From a virus: DNA of 64,000 nucleotides. A program made the translations under genes and the position numbers. The stretch covers positions 1-64,000 of the IMG/VR virus record IMGVR_UViG_3300035211_000097; one strand, given 5' to 3'. Position 1 is the first letter of the stretch. Every line of letters starts with the position of its first letter. Positions 47,343-55,618 of the stretch are shown in pieces. The notes below the pieces were generated by a model. It saw only the letters and a program-made list of their open reading frames with translations. It was not told where the DNA came from and ran no database searches.

Positions 47343-49166
47343 ATGAAGTTTAACGAGGGAAAAGGGTTATATACATTAAATGTTCTGACAGATGAACAGG
47401 TGACCAAGAAGGACTTGGACGGCTTTGTGGTGTCAAAGTATAAAAATGCCAACTTTCACCTCACAGCGATAGCACAGCGAGGGCTCGTGGCGAATTACAG
47501 GCAGGAGAGGATTACCGGGGTATGCTTCACCGGGGTACATTGTGTACCGTACATATCCGGGCTTACTATTACCATATCTGCCGGGTGTGTAATGAGCTTT
47601 CTGGGTAGATATGTGACAAGCGATTACTGGGGATATTTGAACGCACCCGGTGAGAGCTTTTTCGTTATTCTTACCGACACGACTGCTTCTTTTGCTACTG
47701 CTGATCTTACATCTGACAGATATGATACCGTACAGGTTCGTCCGGTAATCACTTCTTCAATAGCTAAAGAGCGTGACTTTTTAAATCCGTTCGATCTGTC
47801 TATCTCTCCGACAACAATCGACACAAAAAGAAGCGTTACTTTCGAGGTGAGTGTAATTACAGGTACGCCGGGTGCAGGTGTGGCTCCGGCTACAGTAGAG
47901 GGGTATATCAAGATCGCTGAGGTTAAGATACCAGCGAATGCTACCGGTTTGACGGCTACTGAAGTGTTCGGAATACGTGATTGTAACTTGTGGACTACAG
48001 AAGAAAACAGCATGCACTATCTGAATGATTTTCTTTTGAATGAACACTCAAAAAGTTCATATCAGGCCAGATATAATCAACAGAGATTTTTGACTATACC
48101 GAGTGCTTCAGCACCTACAGGTATGGATATTCGTGCAGGTGTTCCACGGAAAAACATAGCATATTCCAAGCAGCTGGGAATTTATTTATTTCCTTATGTC
48201 AGTACAGTTTCTAATCAGGGAATTCTTAAATCACCGAATATGCTGTATTGGAGAACAGATCACACGAATACACCTACTCCGGGGTCTGATACTTACGGCA
48301 CGGTATTCTGGGATGATAGCCTTGAATTATTTATAGCTGCTGGTATTAATGGTACCACAGGATATATACATACTTCTCCGGGAGGGACTATATGGACACA
48401 GAGATTGTCAATTACAGTAGACTCTGGGTCTACTCCGAGCGAGATTATCCGGGTACATAAAGAGGGTGTTGTAGCCTGTGGCTTTGTTGTGAGTGGAGGC
48501 GTTAATCTGTACTCATCTATTAACGGAACTTCGTGGAGTCTGGAAGCCTCTGCAATTGTTAACTCAGACGGACATTGCAGGCTGATAAGTAATGAAAGAA
48601 CAGGGACAGTAATATGCCTTGGCCGAAAAAGCACAGGTGGTGATTATCTGGCCATTTGTTATACCACTATTGATGCATGGCAGAATATATCAAGTAATTT
48701 GCCGTTGTATTCAGTGTTTAGTGGATCGGCTACTTACGTGAGATACTGTGATATTGCTTACAATAAATATCTGGATTTGTATGTGATTGCTGGATATTAT
48801 GATGTAGGTGGTAATGTTTATCCGTGTATGATTTATTCACATGATGGTGAATTCTGGGGAATTTCTAATATGGAGAATTCACCTTCTGCGTTTACTTCAT
48901 TAGAAATGATTGTGGTATCTATTGACGGAGGTTTTGTCTGTTATTCTATATCCAATTTAACTGTCATGGGCGGTATTTGGAAATCAGCTACAGGTATTGA
49001 CTGGGAAAATGTGGACGATGAAATGACCACAAGGCTGGAAGGAATAAAAGACTCTACATATACTTTTGGAGTTGATGATATTTTAATCTGTGAATGCAAT
49101 CACAATGAAGTAACCGGGGTGTTTATGATTGACTCTGGTACAATGCAGGAAGCATGGTTTATATAG
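47343..49166 (+). CDS. tail fibre/receptor-binding protein, paralogue 1 (beta-propeller-like)
   Basis: 607 aa. An N-terminal ~230-residue domain (LTITISAGCVMSFLGRYV, APGESFFVILTDTTAS, RYDTVQVRPVI, VEGYIKIAEVKIPANA, LWTTE) is shared in layout with the next two genes. The rest is a repeated beta region with motifs of the form (Y/W)S-DG--W (NLYSSINGTSWSLE, MIYSHDGEFWGIS, WKSATGIDWENV), as in BNR/propeller-like sugar-binding proteins. The N-terminal part probably attaches to the baseplate and the C-terminal part binds the cell surface. Confidence 0.6.
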   Translation: MKFNEGKGLYTLNVLTDEQVTKKDLDGFVVSKYKNANFHLTAIAQRGLVANYRQERITGVCFTGVHCVPYISGLTITISAGCVMSFLGRYVTSDYWGYLNAPGESFFVILTDTTASFATADLTSDRYDTVQVRPVITSSIAKERDFLNPFDLSISPTTIDTKRSVTFEVSVITGTPGAGVAPATVEGYIKIAEVKIPANATGLTATEVFGIRDCNLWTTEENSMHYLNDFLLNEHSKSSYQARYNQQRFLTIPSASAPTGMDIRAGVPRKNIAYSKQLGIYLFPYVSTVSNQGILKSPNMLYWRTDHTNTPTPGSDTYGTVFWDDSLELFIAAGINGTTGYIHTSPGGTIWTQRLSITVDSGSTPSEIIRVHKEGVVACGFVVSGGVNLYSSINGTSWSLEASAIVNSDGHCRLISNERTGTVICLGRKSTGGDYLAICYTTIDAWQNISSNLPLYSVFSGSATYVRYCDIAYNKYLDLYVIAGYYDVGGNVYPCMIYSHDGEFWGISNMENSPSAFTSLEMIVVSIDGGFVCYSISNLTVMGGIWKSATGIDWENVDDEMTTRLEGIKDSTYTFGVDDILICECNHNEVTGVFMIDSGTMQEAWFI

Positions 49167-49175
49167 AGGTGGTGT

Positions 49176-51008
49176 ATGAGATTAAATGACGGCAGAGGTT
49201 TGATGAGTCACAGATACAATACTGATGAAATTGTGTCTGTAGAAGATTTTAAAAACATGTCGATAGTGGAACAGAGAAACCTGACTAATTTTTTGGCATT
49301 GTATGTCATGAACACTTTTTCTACTGAAGAGCTTATAACCAATGATCTTTTTAATGTTTGTCTGGGAGGTGTTACTATACAGCAGACAGACTGGGATAAT
49401 AGTTTAGGAATGACTATAAATATATTACCGGGTGTCATTTTGTCTTTTAATGGGTATTTGAACAGTGCAGACTGGTCGTTGGTTCCCGGAGATGGTGAAG
49501 TGACTGCTGTATGTGTACCTGATGATATGGAACTTGTATGTTCTCCCATGGCTCTGAATTACAGGGGTAATGTAGAAATACGATGTATCAGGGATACGCT
49601 TGAAGAGAGTAATCGCAAATTTAGAAATCCTTCCACTCTGGCTGTTACTGAGTCTGATATAGATACTCGTGCACATTTCACGATACAAGCACAGTTTGTG
49701 GCTGGTACTTCTATTACAGCCCCAGCGGTAACAGCAGGATGGATAAAAATTGCAGAGGTAGAAACTAATTCCGGTGATCAGGCCGTTATGTCTCTGTATG
49801 AAATAGATCAATGGACAAGTGGAGCAGACACCGTTAAGCATATAAACTCAGTGGAGCGTAATGCTTTAACTGAACATCTTCCTATGTTCAAGGCCGGGGT
49901 ACAAGGCGCAGAGTCTACACAGTTTGTGCATGCTACTTATGATAGAGTACAGGGAAAAGCGTTGTGGTCGGCTGAAAAAGACAGTTACTATTTAGCCTCA
50001 GAATTGGACGGAACTTCATCTTATTGGAGCTTTGGATATTCTCAGAATGGCAAGGACTGGACTTTTAACGATATTTCAGGTGATCTTGCTACTGTATATG
50101 ACTTGGCCTACAGTCCTGTCTTAGACAGATTTGTTGTTGCTGGTTTGAATGCTTCTGGGGGTATTGTCTTCTTTTATTCAGATGTAGGTAGTGTGACTAC
50201 TTTTACTTTTGTAGCTACAGCATATACTTCCAATGCGCACATAAAAAATATTATATGGAGTGAAAAATTACAGCAATTTGTAGCGGTCGGGGGTGAAACA
50301 ACTATTGGCACTTCTTTCTGTTTTATATCGTCTGACGGAATTTCATGGTCAGTAAATAATATATCTGCAATACAAAGATATGTGTCACAGATTACATATT
50401 CAGAAGCGTTTGGTTATTTTTGTGTTTTAGTTGGACACACGTCTAATGTTTACAGTTATACTTCTGAGGACTGTGTGACATGGACAGTAGGAACTAAAAT
50501 AAATGCGACGACAGCGACAGCGCATGATATAGATGATCCAAACGGCATTATACTGATGTATAATGAGTCACTGAATTTATGGGTTGCTGTTCTTAAAAGC
50601 AATGTTACTGTAGATTATCTTGAGTCCAGTTATTCCCGTGATGGAGTAAATTGGAGCGGTGGTGTTTATGTCTGTCCTTTCGGAGCAATTGGTGATTATT
50701 ATGAAAGCGGTGCCTTGCATATACACGGATCAGAGTCTTTAGACTCCATAGGTGTCTTCATGATTGCCGGGTGGGAGGGAATTTCCTATTACACTAAAGA
50801 CGGTGTGTCGTGGTATTCTTTAAGATCATCGATAATGAAATCAAGGTCATTAGATGGTCGTATAGGTTATGTCGCTGGGGCAGGGCAGGACAACAGGATA
50901 TATTCTCTGGTATGGAATTCATTACGTGCTGAGTTATTGGTTGTGAAAAAGCAGTCATTTTTTAATGGCGGTACTCCAAGCCCTCAGGTTATCGTGGAGG
51001 TTTGTTAA
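49176..51008 (+). CDS. tail fibre/receptor-binding protein, paralogue 2 (beta-propeller-like)
   Basis: 610 aa, GAGGTGG before ATG 49176. Same two-part layout as its neighbours: N-terminal attachment domain (MTINILPGVILSFNGYLNSA, AGWIKIAEVETNSGD) then repeated propeller-like motifs (FGYSQNGKDWTFND, FISSDGISWSVNN, YSRDGVNWSGGV, YTKDGVSWYSLRS). The N-terminal domain is more diverged than in paralogues 1 and 3. The three adjacent genes suggest either different receptor specificities or a composite fibre. Confidence 0.6.
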   Translation: MRLNDGRGLMSHRYNTDEIVSVEDFKNMSIVEQRNLTNFLALYVMNTFSTEELITNDLFNVCLGGVTIQQTDWDNSLGMTINILPGVILSFNGYLNSADWSLVPGDGEVTAVCVPDDMELVCSPMALNYRGNVEIRCIRDTLEESNRKFRNPSTLAVTESDIDTRAHFTIQAQFVAGTSITAPAVTAGWIKIAEVETNSGDQAVMSLYEIDQWTSGADTVKHINSVERNALTEHLPMFKAGVQGAESTQFVHATYDRVQGKALWSAEKDSYYLASELDGTSSYWSFGYSQNGKDWTFNDISGDLATVYDLAYSPVLDRFVVAGLNASGGIVFFYSDVGSVTTFTFVATAYTSNAHIKNIIWSEKLQQFVAVGGETTIGTSFCFISSDGISWSVNNISAIQRYVSQITYSEAFGYFCVLVGHTSNVYSYTSEDCVTWTVGTKINATTATAHDIDDPNGIILMYNESLNLWVAVLKSNVTVDYLESSYSRDGVNWSGGVYVCPFGAIGDYYESGALHIHGSESLDSIGVFMIAGWEGISYYTKDGVSWYSLRSSIMKSRSLDGRIGYVAGAGQDNRIYSLVWNSLRAELLVVKKQSFFNGGTPSPQVIVEVC

Positions 51009-51010
51009 TT

Positions 51011-52921
51011 ATGGTTTTCGCAGACAGTGGGAAAATAAGTTCACCATTATGGTACATCAATGAAAAATTTATGTCTGAAGACATAGCGCAAATGACTCTG
51101 TTTGAATACGTAAATATGTGTAATATCCTGTCAGTGGCTTCTTTGGGATGCTATGGAGCTATTCGTCCCAAAGATGCAGAGCTTCCGGCAATATGCATGG
51201 GCGGTCTTGGTATAGAACACTATACCAGTATGACCCTTGTAGTACACACGGGATCAGTGGTCAGTTTTACCGGGTCATATGTTTATAACGAATTGTGGCA
51301 ATGGCATGCTGGGGCCGGGGAATCTTTTTTTGCCAGTGTAGCTAAAGCAGAAAGCCTTACCATTTCGGACGGAGATGCCAGTGATCGTATTGATATTATA
51401 GAAATACGTCCTGTAATGACTCCGTTTAAAGTCGATGCTCGTGATTATTACGGAGGAAGCACTGTTTATGATAATGTACTCACAGAGTTTGGTGTGGAAA
51501 TACAGGTAGTTGAAGGTACGCCGGGTACAGGAGCAGCCCCGTCCTCTACTGCTGGCTGGATAAAAATTGCTGAGGTGTACGTTCCTGCTTCAGCAACCAG
51601 TATTACATCTGATGAGGTATTGGGAATAGGTGACTCTGATTTATGGACAACAGACACCAGACGAGTCAGGAACTTTACTAATATATTACAGAAAGACTCA
51701 GCACAAATATTAAACAAAAAAAATATTCGTGGAAAGTTAAATTCTTTGATGATTAATCAGACCGATGATGATTGTACTGTGAATACGTCAATATTTTATT
51801 TATCGGGAACCGGAGTACAGAATGGTCCTATTGAAGTAGTGGAGCGTGGAGAGGGTGATGACGGGTATGCTAATCAGCATTATGCACAAGCTATACTTAA
51901 TGATTCTGTTTTACCCTCTACTGCTTATAAAGAAGTTGCTTTTTATTCGTTCTGGTTTTACCCTAACAGCAATAGATATCAATGGGCTACTGCCACCCTT
52001 ATTGTCACATACACAGGATCAACACGAATACCGAATACAAGGTATACATACTTTCTGTCTAATCGTGATAATTTAACATCCGCAGTGGATCGACTGAGAG
52101 GGTCTACGAGTGGAGACAGGACAATAGTGGTCGTTCACACGTTTACAAATGCAGGCGGTCTGTTTGACATTTTGTATGATGATGTTCATGACAGGTTGGT
52201 TACAGTGGGTGGTTACTCATCTACCAAACATGCTATCGTGTCTGCTGTTTGTTATGATACCGTAAACCTCACTGGTTTTACTTCTCAGGAACAGGCATAC
52301 CCAAACATTCCTTATGATCAGTTTACTATTTTAAAAGGGGTTACTTTGTGTAGAGTAGACAACAAATTATGGGCGTGTGCTTCGTGTGATACTTCTCCGA
52401 CACGAGCTTTAATTTTTTCATCTCCTGACGGCCTTAACTGGACTTTTGAAAGCGAGATTTATCACACTACTATTAATATAGAGCCTCACAAAATCCTGTG
52501 GAGTATACAGTTTGAAAAGTTCTTTTTAACTGTTTCAGATGACAGCTCGAAAACACTTAAGATATACACATCTCCTGACGGTGTGGCATGGACATTATCA
52601 TATCAAGGAATTTCTGATACCAATGATTATACCCCGAACAGAATGAAAGAAATTACCGAGCTTGGCGGTGTGTTTATATTGGCCCCGTCTGCTGATTATG
52701 GTATGGCATTTATATTTACTCTGGACGGTGTCGAATGGCACAGAGTTGATGATATTATAAAAGTTCCGAATGATACTGTGTCCGCAAGCACTGTTTCTTT
52801 AATATCAAATGATTATCCGCAGTACAATGATTTTGCATATATTCCTCTGCGCCATGGTTTTTTCATAGGGGGACAGATGGAAGGGTCTACCCGTACTTTT
52901 GCGGTGGCAATGGGAGGATAA
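51011..52921 (+). CDS. tail fibre/receptor-binding protein, paralogue 3 (beta-propeller-like)
   Basis: 636 aa from ATG 51011, with GGAGG at 50996-51000; the TTG at 51002 is too close to it. The N-terminal domain (MTLVVHTGSVVSFTGSYVYN, AGAGESFFASVAKAES, RIDIIEIRPVM, TPGTGAAPSSTAGWIKIAEV) is very like paralogue 1. Propeller-like motifs follow (IFSSPDGLNWTFES, IYTSPDGVAWTLSY, FTLDGVEWHRVD). It closes the fibre cluster and overlaps by one base pair group with the preceding gene's stop region. Confidence 0.6.
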   Translation: MVFADSGKISSPLWYINEKFMSEDIAQMTLFEYVNMCNILSVASLGCYGAIRPKDAELPAICMGGLGIEHYTSMTLVVHTGSVVSFTGSYVYNELWQWHAGAGESFFASVAKAESLTISDGDASDRIDIIEIRPVMTPFKVDARDYYGGSTVYDNVLTEFGVEIQVVEGTPGTGAAPSSTAGWIKIAEVYVPASATSITSDEVLGIGDSDLWTTDTRRVRNFTNILQKDSAQILNKKNIRGKLNSLMINQTDDDCTVNTSIFYLSGTGVQNGPIEVVERGEGDDGYANQHYAQAILNDSVLPSTAYKEVAFYSFWFYPNSNRYQWATATLIVTYTGSTRIPNTRYTYFLSNRDNLTSAVDRLRGSTSGDRTIVVVHTFTNAGGLFDILYDDVHDRLVTVGGYSSTKHAIVSAVCYDTVNLTGFTSQEQAYPNIPYDQFTILKGVTLCRVDNKLWACASCDTSPTRALIFSSPDGLNWTFESEIYHTTINIEPHKILWSIQFEKFFLTVSDDSSKTLKIYTSPDGVAWTLSYQGISDTNDYTPNRMKEITELGGVFILAPSADYGMAFIFTLDGVEWHRVDDIIKVPNDTVSASTVSLISNDYPQYNDFAYIPLRHGFFIGGQMEGSTRTFAVAMGG

Positions 52922-52922
52922 A

Positions 52923-53306
52923 TTGACTAAGAAAGAAAAAGTACAGAGAGGGATTAAATGGATTGTTGCTATAATTATTATAGTAACTGTCGGGATTTTT
53001 GCGATAGTTGCTGGTATAAACATCGGAGGGCTTATTAATAAACTTCTGGATCGTAAGAAAGAAAAAAAGGCTTTCCTGTCTGTAGACGGAAAAGTTATTG
53101 GTTCTCCGGTGAAAATAATCGGTAGGAAAAATCCATTCAGGGACAAGTCACTGTTAAAAACATCAGACGGTGAATTCATAAAACTTCCCTCAGGAATGGA
53201 AGATACTGATGTGGAAAACCTGATAAAAGTTAAAATAGAAATGAAGGATGGTGAGTATGCGGTCACTAAAAAGCACGATACTGTTACTGATATTTTTGAT
53301 AAGTAG
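52923..53306 (+). CDS. single-pass membrane protein, possible lysis accessory
   Basis: 127 aa, TTG start at 52923 chosen because GGGAGG lies 5 nt upstream; the TTG at 52899 overlaps the fibre gene. One transmembrane helix (about residues 13-36, WIVAIIIIVTVGIFAIVAGI) precedes a basic linker (LLDRKKEKK) and a small soluble domain. Its 3' end contains the start of the next gene in another frame, like Rz/Rz1 arrangements, but no coiled coil typical of inner spanins is evident. Function uncertain. Confidence 0.5.
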   Translation: MTKKEKVQRGIKWIVAIIIIVTVGIFAIVAGINIGGLINKLLDRKKEKKAFLSVDGKVIGSPVKIIGRKNPFRDKSLLKTSDGEFIKLPSGMEDTDVENLIKVKIEMKDGEYAVTKKHDTVTDIFDK

Positions 53307-53733
53307 TCATGTAGTTTTTTCGGACGATCTTGAATATCCTACAGATGTCGAGGTTATGAAAATGATAGAGGAACATCCGGATTTGGTCGTTCCTATCGTT
53401 CAAAAGTGCTGGGTTCTGGAACATGCCACGCCGATTTTAATACTTCCAGATTTAATTTTTCTGGAAGTCAATGAAAACTTTAGTCAAGTTAATGGTAACT
53501 TTAGTCAAGGTAACACTAACTTTACTATAGTTATGTTTGAGGATAAACCGGCAACTTTAAAAATAGGAACTGAAGAGTTTAATTTGTTTTATGATATAGA
53601 TTTAGATGTAGCTAAGGTTGTCTATACACAGCCTGAAGAAAGTTCTGATGGCATACCGATCTGGGCGGTAGTGGTAATTGGTGCCGGTTGTTTTGGTGTA
53701 GGTTTTTTCGTGGGGTACTTAGTATTCCACTGA
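53257..53733 (+). CDS. exported protein with N-terminal signal and C-terminal transmembrane helix
   Basis: 158 aa from ATG 53257 (53248 is an alternative), AAGGA upstream. A signal peptide (MRSLKSTILLLIFLISSHVV, cleavage near FS|DD) is followed by an external domain with a small NxNFSQ repeat (NENFSQVNGNFSQGNTNF) and a C-terminal helix (IWAVVVIGAGCFGVGFFVGYL). The gene starts inside the upstream one. A spanin-like or superinfection-exclusion role is possible but not shown; there is no lipobox. Confidence 0.5.
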   Translation: MRSLKSTILLLIFLISSHVVFSDDLEYPTDVEVMKMIEEHPDLVVPIVQKCWVLEHATPILILPDLIFLEVNENFSQVNGNFSQGNTNFTIVMFEDKPATLKIGTEEFNLFYDIDLDVAKVVYTQPEESSDGIPIWAVVVIGAGCFGVGFFVGYLVFH

Positions 53734-53757
53734 GAAATTATAGTCTCTTTTATCCCT

Positions 53758-53798
53758 GCCGTGAGTGATGATCTGCCGTTACTCACGGCTCTTTTTTT
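53758..53798 (+). terminator. strong rho-independent terminator ending the structural block
   Basis: GCCGTGAGT (53758-53766) pairs perfectly with ACTCACGGC (53781-53789), then CTCTTTTTTT. It separates the late structural genes from the sigma-like and replication genes. Confidence 0.9.
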
Positions 53799-53803
53799 GA
53801 TGC

Positions 53804-53832
53804 TTGACAAAGATAAATAACTGTAGTAAAGT
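53804..53832 (+). promoter_or_regulatory. consensus -35 promoter with 18-bp shared element
   Basis: TTGACA at 53804-53809, a 17-bp spacer and TAAAGT at 53827-53832. Bases 53815-53832 (AAATAACTGTAGTAAAGT) match the element at 22824-22841 before the head genes with one difference. It lies 34 bp before the sigma-like gene, just after the terminator. Confidence 0.7.
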
Positions 53833-53865
53833 TACTATAACATTAGTAAAATTAAAGGAAGGGAT

Positions 53866-54441
53866 ATGTTTGAAGAGATTTTAGGCAGAGAAAAAACACA
53901 AGCATTTATAGGATATTACGGTAGAAAAATATCAAAATGCTTCCCCGTTCTCTACACGTATGAAGACGGGAAACAAGAACTGACATTAGGATTATTGTCA
54001 GAGTTTGATCGTGGAGCCTTTAAAGGGCTGAGTGAATTACACATCCAGAATAAAGTACTTTCTGTGATTAAGTGGAAATTCATAGATTTGATCAGGTCTT
54101 CCAGAAAAGCTGGTATTCAGAAATATTTAAACGAAAACACTGAAACGATCGATGAGTTTCGGACAAGTTGTGATTATGATCGAAAGGTTTATCAGTATAC
54201 GGATGATTATGGAGTGACCAGATATCTTAGACGTAGCCAGCTGGATACTGCTTACGTAGAAGTGGCTGGCCGGTTTTTAAATTCCGAGTTGGCTTCTTTG
54301 AAAAATGCCGGTAAAATTTTGACGATGATTGCTGAAGGTTATCAACACTCTGAGATCGCAGATGAGCTTGGAGTGACAGCAATGTATGTCAGAAAACTGA
54401 GAAATGATCACGTAGTGCCAGCACTGCAAATGGAGTTATAA
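53866..54441 (+). CDS. sigma-factor-like or helix-turn-helix transcription regulator
   Basis: 191 aa. Residues 58-85 (LHIQNKVLSVIKWKFIDLIR) resemble sigma region 2, where a helix ends in the DLIR/SSRK pattern. Residues 148-185 (AGKILTMIAEGYQHSEIADE, then LGVTAMYVRKLRND) form a region-4-type helix-turn-helix. The space between is short with few recognisable features, as in minimal phage sigma factors. It may direct host RNA polymerase to late or middle phage promoters. It has its own strong promoter right after the main terminator. An alternative is a LuxR/resolvase-type HTH regulator. Confidence 0.55.
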   Translation: MFEEILGREKTQAFIGYYGRKISKCFPVLYTYEDGKQELTLGLLSEFDRGAFKGLSELHIQNKVLSVIKWKFIDLIRSSRKAGIQKYLNENTETIDEFRTSCDYDRKVYQYTDDYGVTRYLRRSQLDTAYVEVAGRFLNSELASLKNAGKILTMIAEGYQHSEIADELGVTAMYVRKLRNDHVVPALQMEL

Positions 54442-54442
54442 G

Positions 54443-54727
54443 ATGGCTGTAAGCTATGAGGAAAAGAAAAAATTTATTCTTGAATGTTATAATGAAAAAC
54501 ACATGACCCGGCCTGAGATTTGCGATGCCTTATCCGAACGTTTTGGGCTGAAGATAGGCACGGCATATCAGGCAGTATACCGGGTGCTTCATGGTGAAGA
54601 GTTTCAGGTTCCTGCTGGAAAACGTAGAGCAAGGGGTTCTGTTCCGGTAGATAAGCGGACATGGAACAATCGATACAGCAACAGGTCAAGTATTGATGAT
54701 GATGTGGACTTATCAGCTCTGTCATAG
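54443..54727 (+). CDS. small helix-turn-helix protein
   Basis: 94 aa, one base after the sigma-like gene. Residues 1-50 (EEKKKFILECYNEKHMTRPE, ICDALSERFGLKIGTAYQAV) look like a helix-turn-helix of the type with two short helices after a longer one. The C-terminal half is basic then acidic (GKRRARGSVPVDKR ... DDDVDLSALS). Likely DNA-binding partner or regulator of the same operon. Confidence 0.5.
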   Translation: MAVSYEEKKKFILECYNEKHMTRPEICDALSERFGLKIGTAYQAVYRVLHGEEFQVPAGKRRARGSVPVDKRTWNNRYSNRSSIDDDVDLSALS

Positions 54728-54738
54728 AATAAATTTAC

Positions 54739-54766
54739 TTGACAGGGACTGATACACCATGATAAT
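54739..54766 (+). promoter_or_regulatory. consensus -35/-10 promoter before the initiator
   Basis: TTGACA at 54739-54744, a 16-bp spacer and GATAAT at 54761-54766, in the 63-bp gap before the replication-initiator gene. It fits a sigma70-type early promoter. Confidence 0.6.
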
Positions 54767-54790
54767 TTATTCGAGCGTCTAAAAATAATT

Positions 54791-55618
54791 GTGGGGAAAA
54801 TATTGGGAAAATACGATTATACAACAGCGGTGTTGCTTGTCATGTGCCAACATGGATATGCTACACCATCAACGATGACTGTCTGGGCGTACTTGCAGCT
54901 GCTTGAAGGCAGTCACATAAAAATTGAAGATTTTAAATTACACACAGGGCTATCCAAGAAAGCTGTTAATGCAGCTTTGAAGGTTTTGATTGGTATTTCT
55001 GTGGTTAGTCGAGAGCGTGAGAGTGTGACCACGCCGTATGCTTATCGCCTACATCCGCTGAAAGCACCGAAAACCCTGAAGGTTCCTCAGGAGTCGGCAC
55101 CGTTCTACTACTATACTAACATATTAGAATTTAACGATATTAATATATTAATACCTTGTAATGTTATTAATATTAATAACTTACACAGTATAGGTAGTAA
55201 GGGGGTTCCTCAGGAGTCTACAGGTAAACCACGAAGGGTAACTGTGAAAAGTATTCTTGCTGATTCTGACTGGAAAACTATTACTGATCTACTCAGTGAA
55301 TACTTTCCGAAACATAGTATACGGCCTACTGATTTGGTATACAGGAACCGCTGGAACAGACTGTGTATTTTGCTTTATGATGATAGTTTTAATTTACATA
55401 CCTATGCCGAATGGTATCGGCAGGAAAAGTTTGATAGGTTGGGTCTACAGTGGGGATTATTTGTAAGTAAATCTATGTGTGAAGAGTTCATAGATGCGGA
55501 AGACAGGTTTATTTCTAAGAAAAAACGTATCAGTAGTAAAATGCATACTACGAAAAAATGGGAGGGCAAAGAGGCTGACATTTCGTGGTTGGAAAAATTG
55601 GAGGATGTTGATGATTGA
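54791..55618 (+). CDS. replication initiator-like protein (winged-helix)
   Basis: 275 aa, GTG start at 54791 (TTG at 54803 is an alternative with GGGG upstream). The N-terminal ~90 residues look like a winged helix of initiator/DnaD type (TPSTMTVWAYLQLLEGSHIK, LHTGLSKKAVNAALKVLIGI). The central part is encoded by an AT-rich stretch flanked by 15-bp repeats, like an origin inside an initiator gene. The C-terminus has RRVTVKSILADSDWKTITDL and a Lys-rich tail. It is followed directly by a helicase loader, matching lambda O/P order. Role inferred from context and fold. Confidence 0.55.
   Translation: MGKILGKYDYTTAVLLVMCQHGYATPSTMTVWAYLQLLEGSHIKIEDFKLHTGLSKKAVNAALKVLIGISVVSRERESVTTPYAYRLHPLKAPKTLKVPQESAPFYYYTNILEFNDINILIPCNVININNLHSIGSKGVPQESTGKPRRVTVKSILADSDWKTITDLLSEYFPKHSIRPTDLVYRNRWNRLCILLYDDSFNLHTYAEWYRQEKFDRLGLQWGLFVSKSMCEEFIDAEDRFISKKKRISSKMHTTKKWEGKEADISWLEKLEDVDD
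55081..55218 (+). other. candidate replication origin inside the initiator gene
   Basis: Two identical 15-bp copies of GGTTCCTCAGGAGTC (55081-55095 and 55204-55218), each with the palindrome TCCTCAGGA, flank a very AT-rich stretch (about 55110-55195) that contains repeated ATTAATA words. The layout resembles iterons around a DNA-unwinding element, as in lambda O. It lies inside the coding region, and the first and last repeats encode the same PQES residues, so selection on protein alone cannot be excluded. Confidence 0.45.
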
